Shown here: positions 50,721-63,278 of the stretch, piece after piece | How positions within the stretch are numbered: position 1 is the stretch's first letter | Layout: the number at the start of each line of letters is the position of its first letter | Source of the DNA: Tetragonia tetragonoides | Lineage: Eukaryota; Streptophyta; Magnoliopsida; Caryophyllales; Aizoaceae | Direction: 5' to 3' | NCBI GenBank assembly: GCA_038025085.1 | Contig: CM076153.1 | Coordinates: forward strand, 16,901,001 to 16,965,000 | Length of the DNA: 64,000 bases | Position numbers and translations under genes: made by a program | Notes under the pieces: generated by a model | The model's database searches: none | What the model was told of the DNA's origin: nothing | What the model saw: only the letters and a program-made list of their open reading frames with translations

Positions 50721-51214
50721 CCCTGTATAGGCGCCTGGTATGCTCTTTCGCTATAGACCTCGGTCCACCCGACCCCACGCTTAACAGGGCTCTACCTTCC
50801 TAATTCCCACTTGGACAGATTTTGGAAGCCTTCCCTTATATTTTTCCTTACCTTAAATTTTGGCCCTTGCCACTTTTCTATTTTATTCCCTTTTTTATCA
50901 AGTTCCACTTTTATTCCTTTTATTTTCTGATTTCCTTTATTAATACTTTCCCCTTTAATTATCTTTTTCTATTTTGCTTTTCTTTACTTTATTTTTTTAT
51001 TTTTTATTTTCGGGGAAGGGGTGCCCCAAATGTGCTAAATTCTCGGGAATCCTAAATTCCCGAATGTCGTCATTTGTGATTTCCCACCCGGAAATTAGTT
51101 GATTGAAGTTCACATATGGGCATTTGCATGGTATTTTTTGTGCGTGAATAAAATGCAATAATTTGTAACAGGTTTAATACAAGCCCGAAAGTTCAAAATG
51201 AACCACAACAAATA
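50721..51214. other. Spacer between the two antisense genes
   Basis: T-rich (50830-51010) and non-coding. Probably the 3' flank of antisense gene 2 followed by upstream sequence of gene 1. Confidence 0.5.
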
Positions 51215-54128
51215 TCATTGGCCATCTTCGCCAGTACTCGGACCCGCCTGAGAAGACTCTCCGGGTCCACCCGATGATGGAGCACCTGAAGGACCGGGCT
51301 GAGACATCGCCCAAGCTCTAGGGTCGAAAGCAAACAACGAACCCGTCAAGTAAGCGGGATCCAATGAATGACGAGGTGGCTCCGACATGCCAGGATAGCC
51401 GCCATACCCCGTACTCTGCTGACTCCAAGAACTCCTTGGAGGAACTGGATGATACATGGGCATATGATAGCCCTGATACCCCATATATGGAGGCGGTGCA
51501 GGCCACTGCGGAAGAGAAGGCACTTGGGGCGAGCTCCTCGTATCCACTCTAGCTTAAGGCGTCCCTTGACGCACCTCCGCACTCTCCTGTCTAAGAGGAG
51601 GACGCTGCGGTGTAGACACCGACTTCGGAGTACGAACGACTGGAGGCCTAGGAGGCCTCACCACGGGAACAGGCTGCGAAAATAAGCTCAAGTTCAGAAA
51701 TTACCAAAAATTCAAATCAAGCACTATTACTTGAAATGAACATACCTCTCGAACGTCGGACCGACGAATCGTGCATACACTCCGAGATATGAATTTGGAA
51801 ATCAGGCTCTTGAAGGCATGCATGCCTCTAAAGATCTTCCGTGTCTCAGCAGTATCCAACTGTGCACATAAGAAAAAGAATCAGCATAAATACAAAGGAA
51901 ACATTGCAAATTACAATGAATTCTCACTTACCCCCCTACAGCCAGTTGGTAGAGGCAATCCCTCAACCTCCTCATCAGGGCCACGAAACTCAGGAACCTG
52001 TATAACCAGAGGAGACCTATCCGCTTCAGTATAACTCACCGACAAAGTAGGAGGAGTAGGACGTGGAGCAGAAACAGCCGAGGAACTCGCAGCACTCTGC
52101 AAAGACTTATAAATATCAGACACATTTCTAAATTTCTAAACGAAATTAGGAAACAAAAATATATTACTTACCGGATCGGTAGGTAAGTTGGGGCATAACC
52201 GCACCTCAACAAAATCAGTATATGCCACCATGAGATCCACCTCAGGATCAACCGGAAGCAAATACTCAAGGGCATTCTCCCCAACGGTAGCCGCCCTCAC
52301 CTGCTCCCTGGTAAGGTGACGAACATAAAGCATAGAATCCGGAGGATCCAGAGGAACCCTCGGAGCCGGAAGGTCGGGGAAAGTCTGCCTAATCAGTCTC
52401 TCCCCCAAGAACCACTCAAAATCTAAAGGACCCTCAATAAGGATCCTCCTCTGGTCGTACACCCGAGCACCCAAGAATCTATCCGAGAGGCCCGAGAGGT
52501 AATCCGTCCAGGGGAACCAGTCGACCTACAAAAGCAAGAATGAGCACACAAAAGGATAAAAGGACAAAATAAGCACAAAGGAAATTTGCTTGCATCCTGA
52601 GCGGTTAACGGATATATCGCCTCCCTAAGGGCGTGCAGCGTAGTAAATTGGCAAGAAGCCCGTCCCTTCCAGGTCTGCATCGCTGGAAAGGACAAATCCC
52701 CTGTCTCGAGATTAGGGACAAGGTCGGAGAAATGCTCATAAAACCAAATCTAAGACATGCAAAGTACATGGATTAGGCACAAGTTATTAATAAAGAGCCG
52801 AAACACGAAGTACAAGAAGGGTAAAAGGAAATTACCTCCATAACCTTCCAATAATCGACTAAGGAGACGCGAGATGCGCCATCCTCTACACTGAGGCGGC
52901 TGGATTGCCTCAAACACCGTAGAAGACAAGAGTATGCGGGAAGACCCCAGTTGTACTCCGCAACTCTATCCAAATCTCGCAAGCACGGGAAATAATGAAC
53001 GTGGTACCTACTAGCTTTATCCAATAAGACGGAACAAGTTAGAACAAGGGCCAAGAAAAGGCGAGCATCTGCTCCGTCGTGACCTTCTTCAACTTCCTCG
53101 GGTTGGTTAGGAACTGGACCATGACGTCAGTCCGACCATACTCCCTACCATCCCAGTTGGCCCCAAAAGGCCAAACATCTCCACCATGACCTCCCTGCTC
53201 ACATCTTCATAAGTGACAGGAGTACCGGTGCAAGGGAGTCCGGAAACGAGACCAAACTAAAAAGGGATGATCATAATCTCACCCATAGGAAAATGAAAGG
53301 TACTGGTAGTATCCCAGTACCGCTCCGCAAAACCTCTAACCAGCAAGCGGTCGGAGCGCTCAGCAGAAGCCATGGACGCTAAAAAGTGACCAAAGCCACA
53401 ACGCTCCACAATAGCGTCAACCGAAGGAGTCATGTACCTACAAGTTTTCTCGATACCCGAAAGGCTACCGTAACCCCGCATGGCCGTGTCGACGTCCTAA
53501 AACAGCACAAATAATTGCAAAGAAAATTAGCTGGGTGATCCTAGTAACAACTACCAATGTCCGGTTTAGTCCTAAATTTTTACAATTCGTAAAATTTAGC
53601 ATTTTAACTAAACCAATGTGACAAGGGTAAACGTTAAAGAGAGAAAATTTCACACAAGTTTATTCTCCACAAATATACTCAAAAAACATTTACCACCACA
53701 ACAAAAATGAACTTCATTCAAGTTTATTTTCACAGAAGATAAAAATAATTGCAACGAAAATAAATTTCAAACAAATTTATTTTCCACATATTAAAGATGA
53801 ATTTCACACAAATTTATTCTTCACCTGCATATATAATACAAGAGTCCTATGGAAATTCGCAAATTATCCAGAAAAACAATTTCACGCAAATTGGTTTTTC
53901 CATATTTAGCTACACTACAGTTTTCAACCTAGGAATTCTATGTTTCCCTACACAACATTTTCTAAGTGTAAAAGAGCAAAAACGAAATAAATGACATACC
54001 CGACATTTGGTACCAACTATAACCAAATGCTCCTTGTTCTTGAAAACAAGATCGCTGGGCTCCCAACGATCGGTAGGATGAAAATCGCTACGAGTGAACT
54101 CATCCTGTTCTAACCGGCTCTCACCCAC
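51215..54128 (-). pseudogene. Antisense gene 2 of element C: plant mobile domain protein, multi-exon
   Basis: Starts MGESRLEQDEFTRSDFHPTD at 54128. Exon 1 ends before GTATGT at about 53999. Exon 2 from about 53496 (DVDTAMRGYGSLSGIEKTCR, FHFPMGEIMIIPF, TAG at 53257, then LVSGLPCTG), with shifts near 53110 and 53050, reaches KASRYHVHYFPCLRDLDRVA and YWKVMEV. Later exons: IWFYEHFSDLVPNLETGD..TAQD (about 52753-52594), VDWFPWTDYLSGLSDRFLGA..LPTDP (about 52528-52170), SAASSSAVSAPRPTPP..LPTGCRG (to about 51935), LDTAETRKIFRGMHAF (51870-51750), and a Pro/Tyr/Ser-rich last exon ending TGA at 51215. Matches the plant mobile (aminotransferase-like) domain of plant genes and MULE-type transposons. Defective copy; exon ends partly approximate. 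Confidence 0.72.
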
Positions 54129-54192
54129 CCGGGAAGATGACCCGTTTCGGCCTCCCCCCTTCCTTTTTATGCAAACCGTGAAAAAGACCTAA

Positions 54193-54400
54193 CGGCCGGT
54201 CAAACCGCCCACGTGGACGGTCAGACCGCCCACGTGGACGGTCAGACTGCCCAGTTGGCGGTCAGACCGCAAGCCACGCGACAAGGCCGCTAGACCCAAC
54301 GGCATAGCCTCTCTAACGAGCGGCATAGCCGCTCCAGCCAGCGGTTAAGCCGCTCCACATAGCGGTTCAACCGCTTGACGTGGCGACTTGACTGCCTGGC
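54193..54400. repeat. GC-palindrome repeat cluster upstream of antisense gene 2
   Basis: CCGCCCACGTGGACGGTCAG repeated two to three times, then AGCGGCATAGCCGCTCCAGC / AGCGGTTCAACCGCTTG words. A TATA-like GCATAAAAAGG (minus strand, 54160-54173) lies between the cluster and the ATG at 54128. Confidence 0.85.
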
Positions 54401-54594
54401 CCACTCTCTCACCTCAGACGTTTTATGGGCCATTGGTTCAAAATCAGTGGGCCTCACACGAGGTCCATCGCAGCTATTTGCGCGCCAAAGCCCGTTTATG
54501 AAAATAGGACTACTTTAAACCCACAGGTTTGCGCATCTAAACTTGGCCAAATGGCATGGGCTCAAACCCGATCTAAGGACTAAGAAACATTTTA
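54401..54594. other. Spacer
   Basis: Non-coding sequence between the palindrome cluster and the next tandem array. Confidence 0.5.
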
Positions 54595-55190
54595 TTACCC
54601 TTTTACTACTCTTCTTATTTCTAACGAAATACTTTTATTGTGTAACCTACAACATAGGGTTCCCCTTCGACTGAAAATCGAAGGACGTTTATTGTTTGAC
54701 CTACAGCATAGGATCACCTTTCGACTGAAAATCGAAGGATTTTTATCTCTTATTTTATTGTCTAATGAAATATTTTTATTTTGTAACCTACAGCATAGGG
54801 TTCCCCTTCGACTGAAAATCGAAGGACGTTTATTGTTTGACCTACAGCATAGGGTCACCTTTCGACTGAAAATCGAAGGATTTTTATCTCTTATCTTATT
54901 TCTAACAAAATATTTTTATTGTGTAACCTACAGCATAGGGTTCCTCTTCGATTGAAAATCGAAGGACGTTTATTGTTTGACCTACAACATAGGGTCACCT
55001 TTCGACTGAAAATCGAAATATTTTTATCTCTTATCTTATTTATAACGAAATACATTTATTGTGTAACCTACAACATAGGGTCCCCTTCGACTGAAAATCG
55101 GAGGACGTTTATTGTGTAACCTACATCATAGGGTCCCCTTCGACTGAAAATCGGAGGACGTTTATTGTCTTACCTACAGCATAAGGTCAA
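54595..55190. repeat. Element C 3' tandem repeat with TTCGA..TCGAA hairpins
   Basis: Basic unit of 60-65 bp: TAACCTACAGCATAGGGTTC, CCCTTCGACTGAAAATCGAA, GGACGTTTATTGT. It alternates with a variant followed by ATTTTTATCTCTTATTTTATT, giving a compound period of about 138 bp. At least eight copies of the CGACTGAAAATCG hairpin. It lies between antisense gene 2 and the polypurine tract, where Retand/Ogre-type elements carry amplified repeats. Confidence 0.92.
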
Positions 55191-55338
55191 ACTCTCGATC
55201 AAATAAACCGGAAAATTTATTGTTCTAAAAATGATTGTTTATCTTTAATTGATTGTCACGTCACTCAGTTTTCCTGTTTTATTACATGTATTGGCATAGG
55301 AATACTTTGACCTTCGCTCTATTCGAGCTCGGCCAAAG

Positions 55339-55348
55339 TAGGGGCTTC
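55339..55348 (+). other. Element C polypurine tract
   Basis: AAAGTAGGGGCTTC ends at the 3' LTR. The matching position in element B reads AAAGTGAGGGCTTC. Confidence 0.7.
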
Positions 55349-56966
55349 TGTAGACACCAAAAATTGTGTCTATAATAAGTCCCCGTAAAAACCCGATGAT
55401 GAAAGGATTGGATTTTGCTCGAACTTGAGGTGCGAGAATAATTGCTCTAATGATTTGCCTAGTTCATTTGAATTAACCAGTGGAAGCCTTTTGTACAGGT
55501 GATCCAAACCAGTTGGACTCAATTCAATTGGAGTCCAAAACTGAGAGATAGGCCTCTTTGAACCTAAGGGCCCGAAAGGGATCCCAAACCCTTGAGTCAA
55601 CCCTTGGTCAAACAAGGGAGCTCAGTCAATCCCGCGTGGACCCCTTCGGAAGAGCCTCCCCCGCGTGAAAAACACGTCAGGCGCCTATGCAGGCATGCCG
55701 CTCCAGATCCAAGCGGCCACGCTTGGGCTCAAGCGGTGGCCGCTAGGACAAGCGGCTGTGCCGCTAGGCCAAGCGGCTTGACCGGTTGCCTTGCGGCTAA
55801 GCCGCTTGCCAAGCGGCTTGACCGCTTGTCCTGCCGGTTTGGCCGCTCGGCCTAGCAGTATGGCCGCCTGGACCTTTTCTCGCGGACGGCAAATTTGAGG
55901 CCCATTCGATTTCCGTGCCAAACCCTGGCAGTTCCCCCTCTTCTATATAAACAAACCTTAGGGTTCAGTTGAAGAGGTTAGACATTCTCTCTAAGAGGTT
56001 GGGAATTTTAGGTTGGACATTCTCTCGAAGAGGTTGGGAATTTTAGGTTGGCAGTCTCTCTCTCTTTCATATTAAACCCTAAATTCTGATTCTACTCATT
56101 CTTTAGGGTTAGCCCTAGCACCACAAAATAAACCTTCATACTTCATCAAGAGCATGAATTCAAGCAATATAACCCAATAAGTTAATTGTGAGCATCCAGG
56201 TAATCCAACCTGAGGATTTTCAATAATATTTATATTGCTTGTTATTACTAACGTTTTTGGTTTGTGTGATATGTACATGCATGGCGAGTTTTGAGCAGAA
56301 GGGCTTGTATTAAGCCTAATTAATGGATGAATGAATGCTTTTTATTTTGTTATTTATTGCTTTTGTAATGAATGAATCATGCTTTGTTTGTGGATTGGTG
56401 GATGAATTATGTGTTTGTCCTCTAACTTGCAGGTTTTAGCATATTTATCGTTTTTTAGCAATAAAAGCATGTAATTTGATAAGTTGTTAAAAGTGGTCAC
56501 GATAATAATTCTTGTTCAACCCACTAGTTAAAATTAGGAATTTGGACAAATTGAACCTTGTTTGGAACCGTAGCATTAATAATTATATTGAATCTATTAG
56601 TAAAGGCCGTTGTTGTCAATGGGCGAGTTGGGTGCCTAACACCTTCCTAGCTCGTACCTACGCCCCCGAACTCATTTATGAAGTCAATTTCCCCAATAGG
56701 GATTGGGGTGCACAGGAGTTGAGTTGACGTCTTTCTAGACCATCGACTTGACCTCCAAGGTTTCCAAATTACCTTAAAATTTGGTGGCGACTTCCGACAA
56801 TCTTAATCATGTCCTTGGTACATAAATCTCTACGTGCATTCACACTCAAAGATTCACGAAATTCGAACACCAACGCGCTCTCCCAGACTGTCCGGAAACC
56901 CAAGCCCCGAAAAGAGGGTCGATGGAAGGCACGCGGAAAGAGGGGAGAAAAATACGGCAGCCTACA
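55349..56966 (+). repeat. Element C 3' LTR
   Basis: 1618 bp. Carries about 73 bp near 55410-55483 and about 45 bp in the palindrome cluster (near 55765-55810) that are missing from the 5' LTR. TATA at 55944-55951. Confidence 0.93.
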
Positions 56967-56971
56967 GCCGC

Positions 56972-57406
56972 TAGCAGCCCTGGTGAGCGGCGCTAGCGGC
57001 CCAGCTCACAGCCGCTAGCGGCGCTGGATTTTAATCCAGGGCCGCTGACGGCTGTCGTGAGCCAGCTGGATGTCCTCACAATGACGACATCCAGTCTATT
57101 TTAATTTTCCTGATGAATTTTGTATTCCGAAAAATATGAAAAGACCGTTTTACCCTTAGTGGTAAAAGACTGTTCTACCCCCGATTCACAACTTGGCGAC
57201 CGGGAGTCGGAAAAAGGCATGAGAGGTGTCATTGGAAAGCTCTTGAACGGGGCTTCTGAATGGGACTGGAATAAATGAGTGATCAAGGAAAAAACTAAGA
57301 CCTTATCTTACCCATTGAAGCAAAAATAACATTCAAGTTTATAAATTACTCCTTTCATCATCGGGCTTTCGCGGAGAAATCTGAAGGCGCTTTTTTGGCG
57401 TCTATA
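56972..57406 (-). repeat. Element B 5' LTR, second part
   Basis: Continues the LTR after element C and its second GCCGC copy (56967-56971). Ends TCTATA where TCTACA is expected, the terminal TG of the element mutated to TA. Confidence 0.92.
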
Positions 57407-59366
57407 ATCACAGGGTATTACAGGAGGTTTGTTAAGGGATATGGTATCATGGCTAAACTACTAACACAGCTGCTGAAGAAGGACAAGTTTGGTTGGAATG
57501 ATGAAGCTGAAACTGCATTTGACAACTTGAAAAGGGCTCTGAGATCTACACCAGTGTTGGCTCTACCTGATTTCAACAAGGCATTTGTATTTGAAACAGG
57601 TGCTTGTGCTACTGGGATTGGGGCAGTAGAGCACTAGGGCCAAGGCACCAAGCACTATCCATATATGAGAAAGAATTGCTTGATGTGGTGCAAGCTATTC
57701 AGAAGTGCGGTACCTACCACATCAACAAGCATTTTGTGATAAAAACAGACTAGAAAAGTCTCAAATATTTGCTGGAACACAAAATTTCAACACCAATTCA
57801 GCAGCAATGGCTAGCAAAGTTACTAGGGTTTGACTTTGAAATACAGTTCAGACAGGGAAAAGAAAACCATGCAGTTGATGCACTCTCTAGGCTCCAAGGA
57901 GCTGAGCTATTGATGATGGCTATCCAGGCCATTTCTTCACCCCTATACCAACATATACAAGAGTGTTGGGACACTGACCCCACCATCCAACAACTTGTCA
58001 AGGAGTTAGAGACTCAATCTCAGTTACACCCTGGCTACAAATGGCAAGGAGGCCAATTGAGGAAGAAGGGCAAGTTAGTTATTGGGAAATGCCCACAACT
58101 CAAGAACAACATCCTCTCTTGGATGCACAGCTCACCTACAACAGGTCACTCAGGAAGGCATGCTACCATGCAAAGAATTAAAACCCTCTTCTACTGGAAG
58201 GGCATCACAAAGGATGTCACAAGATTCATCAGGCACTGTGACACATGCCAAAGGAATAAACCAGACTTGGCTGCATCCCCTGGTCTCTTGCAACCCCTAC
58301 CAATCCCTACTAGGGTATGGGCTGATATAACAATGGATTTCATAGAGGGCTTACCCTTATCACATGGAAAAGATGTCATTATGGTTGTGGTTGACAGATT
58401 AAGCAAATCTAGCCACTTCATAGCACTCTCTCATCCCTATACAACACTCTCTATGGCACAAGCATTCAACAACAACATTTTTAAGCTTCATGGTTTACCT
58501 AAAACAATAACAAGTGACATGATACTATTTTCATTAGTGAATTCCGGAAGGAGCTCTTTACTATCCAGGGAGTGGATTTGCAACTCTCATCTGGATACCA
58601 CCCTCAAATGAATGGCCAAAGTGAGGTGGTTAATAGAGGATTAGAGACCTACTTGAGGTGCATATGCACAGAGAAACCCCAAGAATGGAGTAATTGGTTA
58701 CCTATTGCAGAATGGTTATACAACACAACATGGCACTCTACTGCCAATATGCCCCATATGAAAATCTGTATGGGCAATTCCCCCCAGTGCATTTACCATA
58801 CCTTCCAGTAGAATCCAAGGTTGAATTGGTGGACAGGAGCTTGCAGCAAAGAGAGGAGCTTATACACATGTTGCAATTTCACCTACAGAGAGCTCAACAT
58901 ACAAAGAATGAAGCACCAGGCTGATAAGCACAGGAGTGAGAGAACTTTTGAGATTGGAGATATGGTACTACTCAAATTGCAATGTTATAGGCAAAGCACA
59001 ATAGCCTATAGAAGCTCACACAAGCTGGTTCCCAAGTTCTTTGGTCCATTTAAGGTTCTAGACAAGATAGGGGTAGTAGCTTACAAGCTAGAACTACCAC
59101 TAGGTTCTAAGGTTCATTCCACTTTCCATGTATCACAACTTAAGAGATACTATTGAACTTCCCCAACCAACACCTTACCACCTCTGGATACACTGGAAAC
59201 ACAAGAAGAACTTGAGCCTGAAGCTATTCTGGATAGAATGATGGTTAAGAGGGGTCAAATTGCTGCAACCAAGGTCCTTATAAAATGGAAAAACAAGGCT
59301 GAAGAAGATGCTACTTGGGAATTCTATTATGATTTACCCAAGAAATATCCTAATTTTTCCCCTTGA
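57407..59366 (+). pseudogene. Element A RT end, RNase H, integrase and chromodomain
   Basis: Continues in phase from 26860: [12 protein letters not shown] (reverse transcriptase end), RNase H ([15 protein letters not shown]) with a deletion and stop near 57635 and a TAG at about 57751, LLGFDFEIQFRQGKENHAVD, then integrase: H-H-C-C zinc region (HSGRHATMQRIK..CDTCQRNK), first Asp in MDFIEGLP, TSD then a frameshift near 58520, and HPQMNGQSEVVNRGLE with the catalytic Glu. A chromodomain follows (ILDRMMVKRGQIAATKVLIK..TWEFYYDLPKKYPNF), ending with TGA at 59364. Chromodomains steer such elements to marked chromatin. Confidence 0.9.
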
Positions 59367-59380
59367 GGTCAAGGGCCATG

Positions 59381-59393
59381 AAGGAGGGAGTCA
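59381..59393 (+). other. Element A polypurine tract
   Basis: AAGGAGGGAGTCA directly before the 3' LTR; the purine run primes plus-strand synthesis. Confidence 0.8.
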
Positions 59394-59846
59394 TGATGTG
59401 GAAGAAAATAAACTCAAGGTCACAAGTAGAGCACGTGATGACTAATTGATGCAGCTGGCATTCTATTTCCTTAAATTCAGTCTTTTCATTTAGATTTTAC
59501 TGTCATTTCTTGTCTTAGTCATTATCTACTATCACTGTCCTTTTATTTTCCTTTGATACCTTTATTATTCCTTTTTAACTGTTGTAAGGAATGTACCAGG
59601 AGCTGTGTTGTACCAATCATTGGCACACTAGCTGCCTATATAAACCAGGGAAGCTGTAATAGTGAGGCAACTACTGAAATATAATCAATTCCTCAACATC
59701 AATTCTTCTCAATTTATTCATCTCTTGTTACACTGTTAGTGATTTAGCTCAGGGAGAATTCCCTATAACCTTTTTCCCTCTGCATCTCACTCTTCAAATC
59801 CCGGAGTTCCAAACAGGAATTCCTGAACTTGATTTTAACCTTATCA
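59394..59846 (+). repeat. Element A 3' LTR
   Basis: 453 bp, TGATGTGG..TTATCA, pairing with 23087-23541 at about 91% identity by eye. Followed by the AAGAG target copy. Confidence 0.95.
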
Positions 59847-59851
59847 AAGAG

Positions 59852-60258
59852 TAAAGATGGGCGAACATGCTCAATATTTGCCATAAATTTTGTTACAAAT
59901 TTAACTTTTTCAAAAACAGTGAAGTACATCAATATTATCAAACAAATGTAAATCTTTCCTCGGATCTATTATCAGATTCTCAATCTCCCTATGGAATGTG
60001 TCATGCTCTCGTCTCATATGGATTTAGTAATAACTTGATTATCGTTTCAATATTCTTCAAGTTCTGAAGTTTTGACATTAAAAATTTCTCACAAATGTGT
60101 TGGTGACCATACGAGGACTCAAGGTTGCAACCATTATGTTGTCAGGTACAATATACGAAAATAAACGCAAATTAATTACTCTATATTTTATTGGAGTGTA
60201 ATAGGTTATGTTAGGTTAGGATATGTAATATGCTATTCGGAATATATTTGAACCCTTC
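59852..60258. other. Sequence between elements A and D
   Basis: Begins with the possible exon continuation (59852-59886, ends TAA). No gene recognised in the remainder. Confidence 0.4.
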
Positions 60259-63036
60259 TGTAATACCCCGTAATTTTTATTCATTTTAGAATAATAATTA
60301 TTTAAAAAGAAACTGCGATTTCGTATTTAAAATAATTAATTGGGCTCATAAATGTTTTGAGTGCCTAATTAATATTGGGTTTTAGTTTTGGACCTAATTA
60401 AATTAATTGGGCCAAAATAAAAGGAAGAAATTTGGCTTAATCAATTCGGATTGGCCGAAAATAATTAGGACCCAATTAGGGCCATTATTTTCGGCCAAGA
60501 GCCGAAAATATGGGGCAAATAAATCAGTTTTTTATTTTCAAAAATTTGGTTTCCTAAATATTTGGTAAGTGGAGAGAAGTAAGGAGAGTTTTTAGGAAAG
60601 AAGAAGTTTAGTTAAGCAAGGAGTGTATTTGGGTTCCTAAATACACTCAGTTTCCAAACTTAACTGATTCTTTACCAAACAAAAAAAAAAAACACACGTT
60701 CTCTCTATCTTCACCTCACACGACGGAAACCCAAGAGCAAAAAGAAGGAGAAAGTTCATCACTTTTCACAATCCATCTTGCTCAATTTTAATCCCTCGAA
60801 TTTTCAAGTAAGTGTTCTAAATTGGTTGCCTTTGATTATTACAAGCTTTTTGATTCAATTCAAGTATGATTTTATGAACCCTAGTTTTTGTATGATAAAC
60901 CCTAATTTAGTTTTGCCTAGGGTTTGTTAGATTCTATTAATTTTGCATGATAGGATCATGATTAGGGTTTGATTTGTGGTTTTTATTGAATTGAATCAAG
61001 TTTGAATGAAAAAGGTTGGATCTTTGTAATTTAATTAAATCTGGAAATAATGGTAGATTTAATTAGATTAGGGTTTTATTAATTGTATTTAAAAAAAAAA
61101 AAAAAAAAGAGAAGACACGGCCGTGCCCTGCAGCGGGCTGCCGTGGGCCGCCGGCGGGCCAACCACCAGCGGGTCTACTGGTGGGGGGGCCCGCTGGTGG
61201 TGGTGATGGTGATGTGGTTTGGGTGTTGACTTGCTTTGACTAGTTGACTTGTTTAGGGTTTTGGAAAGTTTCCTATTTTGGTTTATGCAAATTCGTTTTT
61301 TGGAAACTTTGACCATGCATGAGTAACTGAAATTTCCAACAACTTAATTAATTAAATTAAGGGCACTAAATCATCTTTAAAGTTTAATAAAGTGGTTTAA
61401 AAGTCAAGGTATTGACTATTGTTATATTGTGGATTTGTTAGGACCCGTTGACCGTGCTTAAACGTAAGGAGCTTACGTTATTTGATTGTCGTGATTGCCT
61501 ATTTTAAAGGTAATTCATGTCTCTATGAATTATGTAATCTCTTTGTCATAATTCATACTGATTGGGATTTGTGTTCATTTGTCTAGTATTGAATTAGGAA
61601 TGCGAATTCATATTTGGACTCGTGAATATTTGAGAAGGGATAATTGATGTTTATTTCCTTTTGATGATTCGTATAGATTTATATGATAGTGAATGCATGT
61701 ATAATATTGGAAATTCACTTGTGTAGCAATGTCTACTTGATTAATATTCATGTGAGAAGATGCATGTTATTATTGGTTATTGAACGAAAATTTTGTTAAT
61801 AATTGTTCAATTGGATATAGCTCGCAATTGCTATTTTTGGTATCATGTTAGTAAGCATGTGAATCATGTTAGAAGCATGTTACTTCAATAAGTTGATATG
61901 AACTTTGACTATTGATTAGGTGGTTTTGAATTCAGGCCAAGATACCATCGGAATTTGTAACCATATTGGGTTACTTGAGAAATGCCAAGATTATGTGTAT
62001 TACTTGTTATGTAATCACCATATTAAATTGAATTGAGAGTTAAGACTTCTTTGGTAGTGGATCCACCGAAGGATGCGAATGGGAATTTGTCACTTGTAAC
62101 GTTGAGTGGTTCCATTGGTTATGGCCTCAATGTTTGGAAATCTTGTATCCATATATGATGATTGGGCGAGTGGTTCTCCGGAACAGTTCTTCCTGTAGAC
62201 TTTAGGGTCGAAGGAGGATATGCATACTAAGGAACATCTAGAAGTACTTCGGGAGTCATCTATACTCCGGGACGGTTGATCCCTCTTTTGCCACTGTGCA
62301 CGGGACTAAGATCCTATTGAATCGACTGCGGTTGATTTGACAATTCATGCGATTCTCTTCTCTCTAATGAACTTGGCTAATGGATAATAATAAATAATGA
62401 GATTTATTATTTGGTGACTATTGTGTCTTTATTTTTAAAGCATGTTGTCTTTAGTTCTAAAGCATGATTAGTTTATTTGATTAAGCATGTGGACTTAATT
62501 TTGGAGATCGAAAGTGATTATGTGCTTATGAATTACTCAGCATCGATGATTAGTTATTTTTCTTTTTACTTGTGTTTGTTGTCCATTTCTCTTCAATGGT
62601 GGGCCTATGATGAACCTATATGGGATTTGTCTATATGGGGGAGTAGATTGACAGGATTGTAGCTTGAGGAATTGAGCTAAGAAAGGCGTGCCAAGAAGAT
62701 AGTATACCTTCTAAAAACATTTATCTTACTGATTAGTTTGGAACTTTGTTATTATTGGGATTTTGTATTGCAAGAAGATTAATTCTCTTGCATAAGAACT
62801 AATAAGTCTAATACTTTTATTTCAGTTGGATTAATTGTTTTAAGTCAGTTGAAGAAGATAGTTATTATTTAATTATGTAGTACGTTTGTTTGGGGATTTT
62901 AACATTTGTTTCTTTCTAACCTTGTATTTGATTTGAACATTAAATATGGCGGTAACGCTTCGAATTTCCAGTGTTTTTCCGCTGCAACTCGTGATTTTAA
63001 ATGGTTTTAAATTAGACGGAAATTCGGGGTGTTACA
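60259..63036 (+). repeat. Element D 5' LTR (large, 2.8 kb)
   Basis: Starts TGTAATACCCCG and ends CGGGGTGTTACA, an imperfect inverted pair with TG..CA ends, directly followed by a primer site. Contains an A17-18 run (61090-61107) and a GC-rich CCGCCGGCGGG patch (61110-61205). The second LTR and right target duplication lie outside the window. Confidence 0.85.
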
Positions 63037-63039
63037 AGT

Positions 63040-63051
63040 TGGTATCAGAGC
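63040..63051 (+). other. Element D primer binding site (tRNA-iMet)
   Basis: TGGTATCAGAGC three bases after the LTR end, identical to the site in element A. Confidence 0.92.
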
Positions 63052-63278
63052 GTATGTTAGGAAGCATATGCTAGGAGTTTTTTGACCTAAGAGTATGAAT
63101 GACATTTTGCGAAAAGTATATCGTTATGATGTGCTCATAGTTAAAATTTTAAATAGACCTAAGTTATGTGAATAAAAGCCTTATAAGCCAAAATGAGTGG
63201 ATTGGTTATTTTTTTACCTTGTTTTGGTATTATATGAAGTACTCGAGTGAAGTACTAGCGAGTTGTTTCTGTTTGCAG

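Noticed and set aside
50822..51055. 77-codon Phe/Tyr-rich plus-strand frame
   Set aside because: T-rich spacer inside element C, low complexity, no domain.
54595..55190. Regular repeats that could suggest a CRISPR array
   Set aside because: Plant nuclear context, the units are head-to-tail without unique spacers, and the array lies at the expected tandem-repeat site of a Tat element.
61089..61316. Minus-strand frame with His-rich segment in element D LTR
   Set aside because: Made by a CCACCA-rich low-complexity patch and a poly-A run within an LTR.
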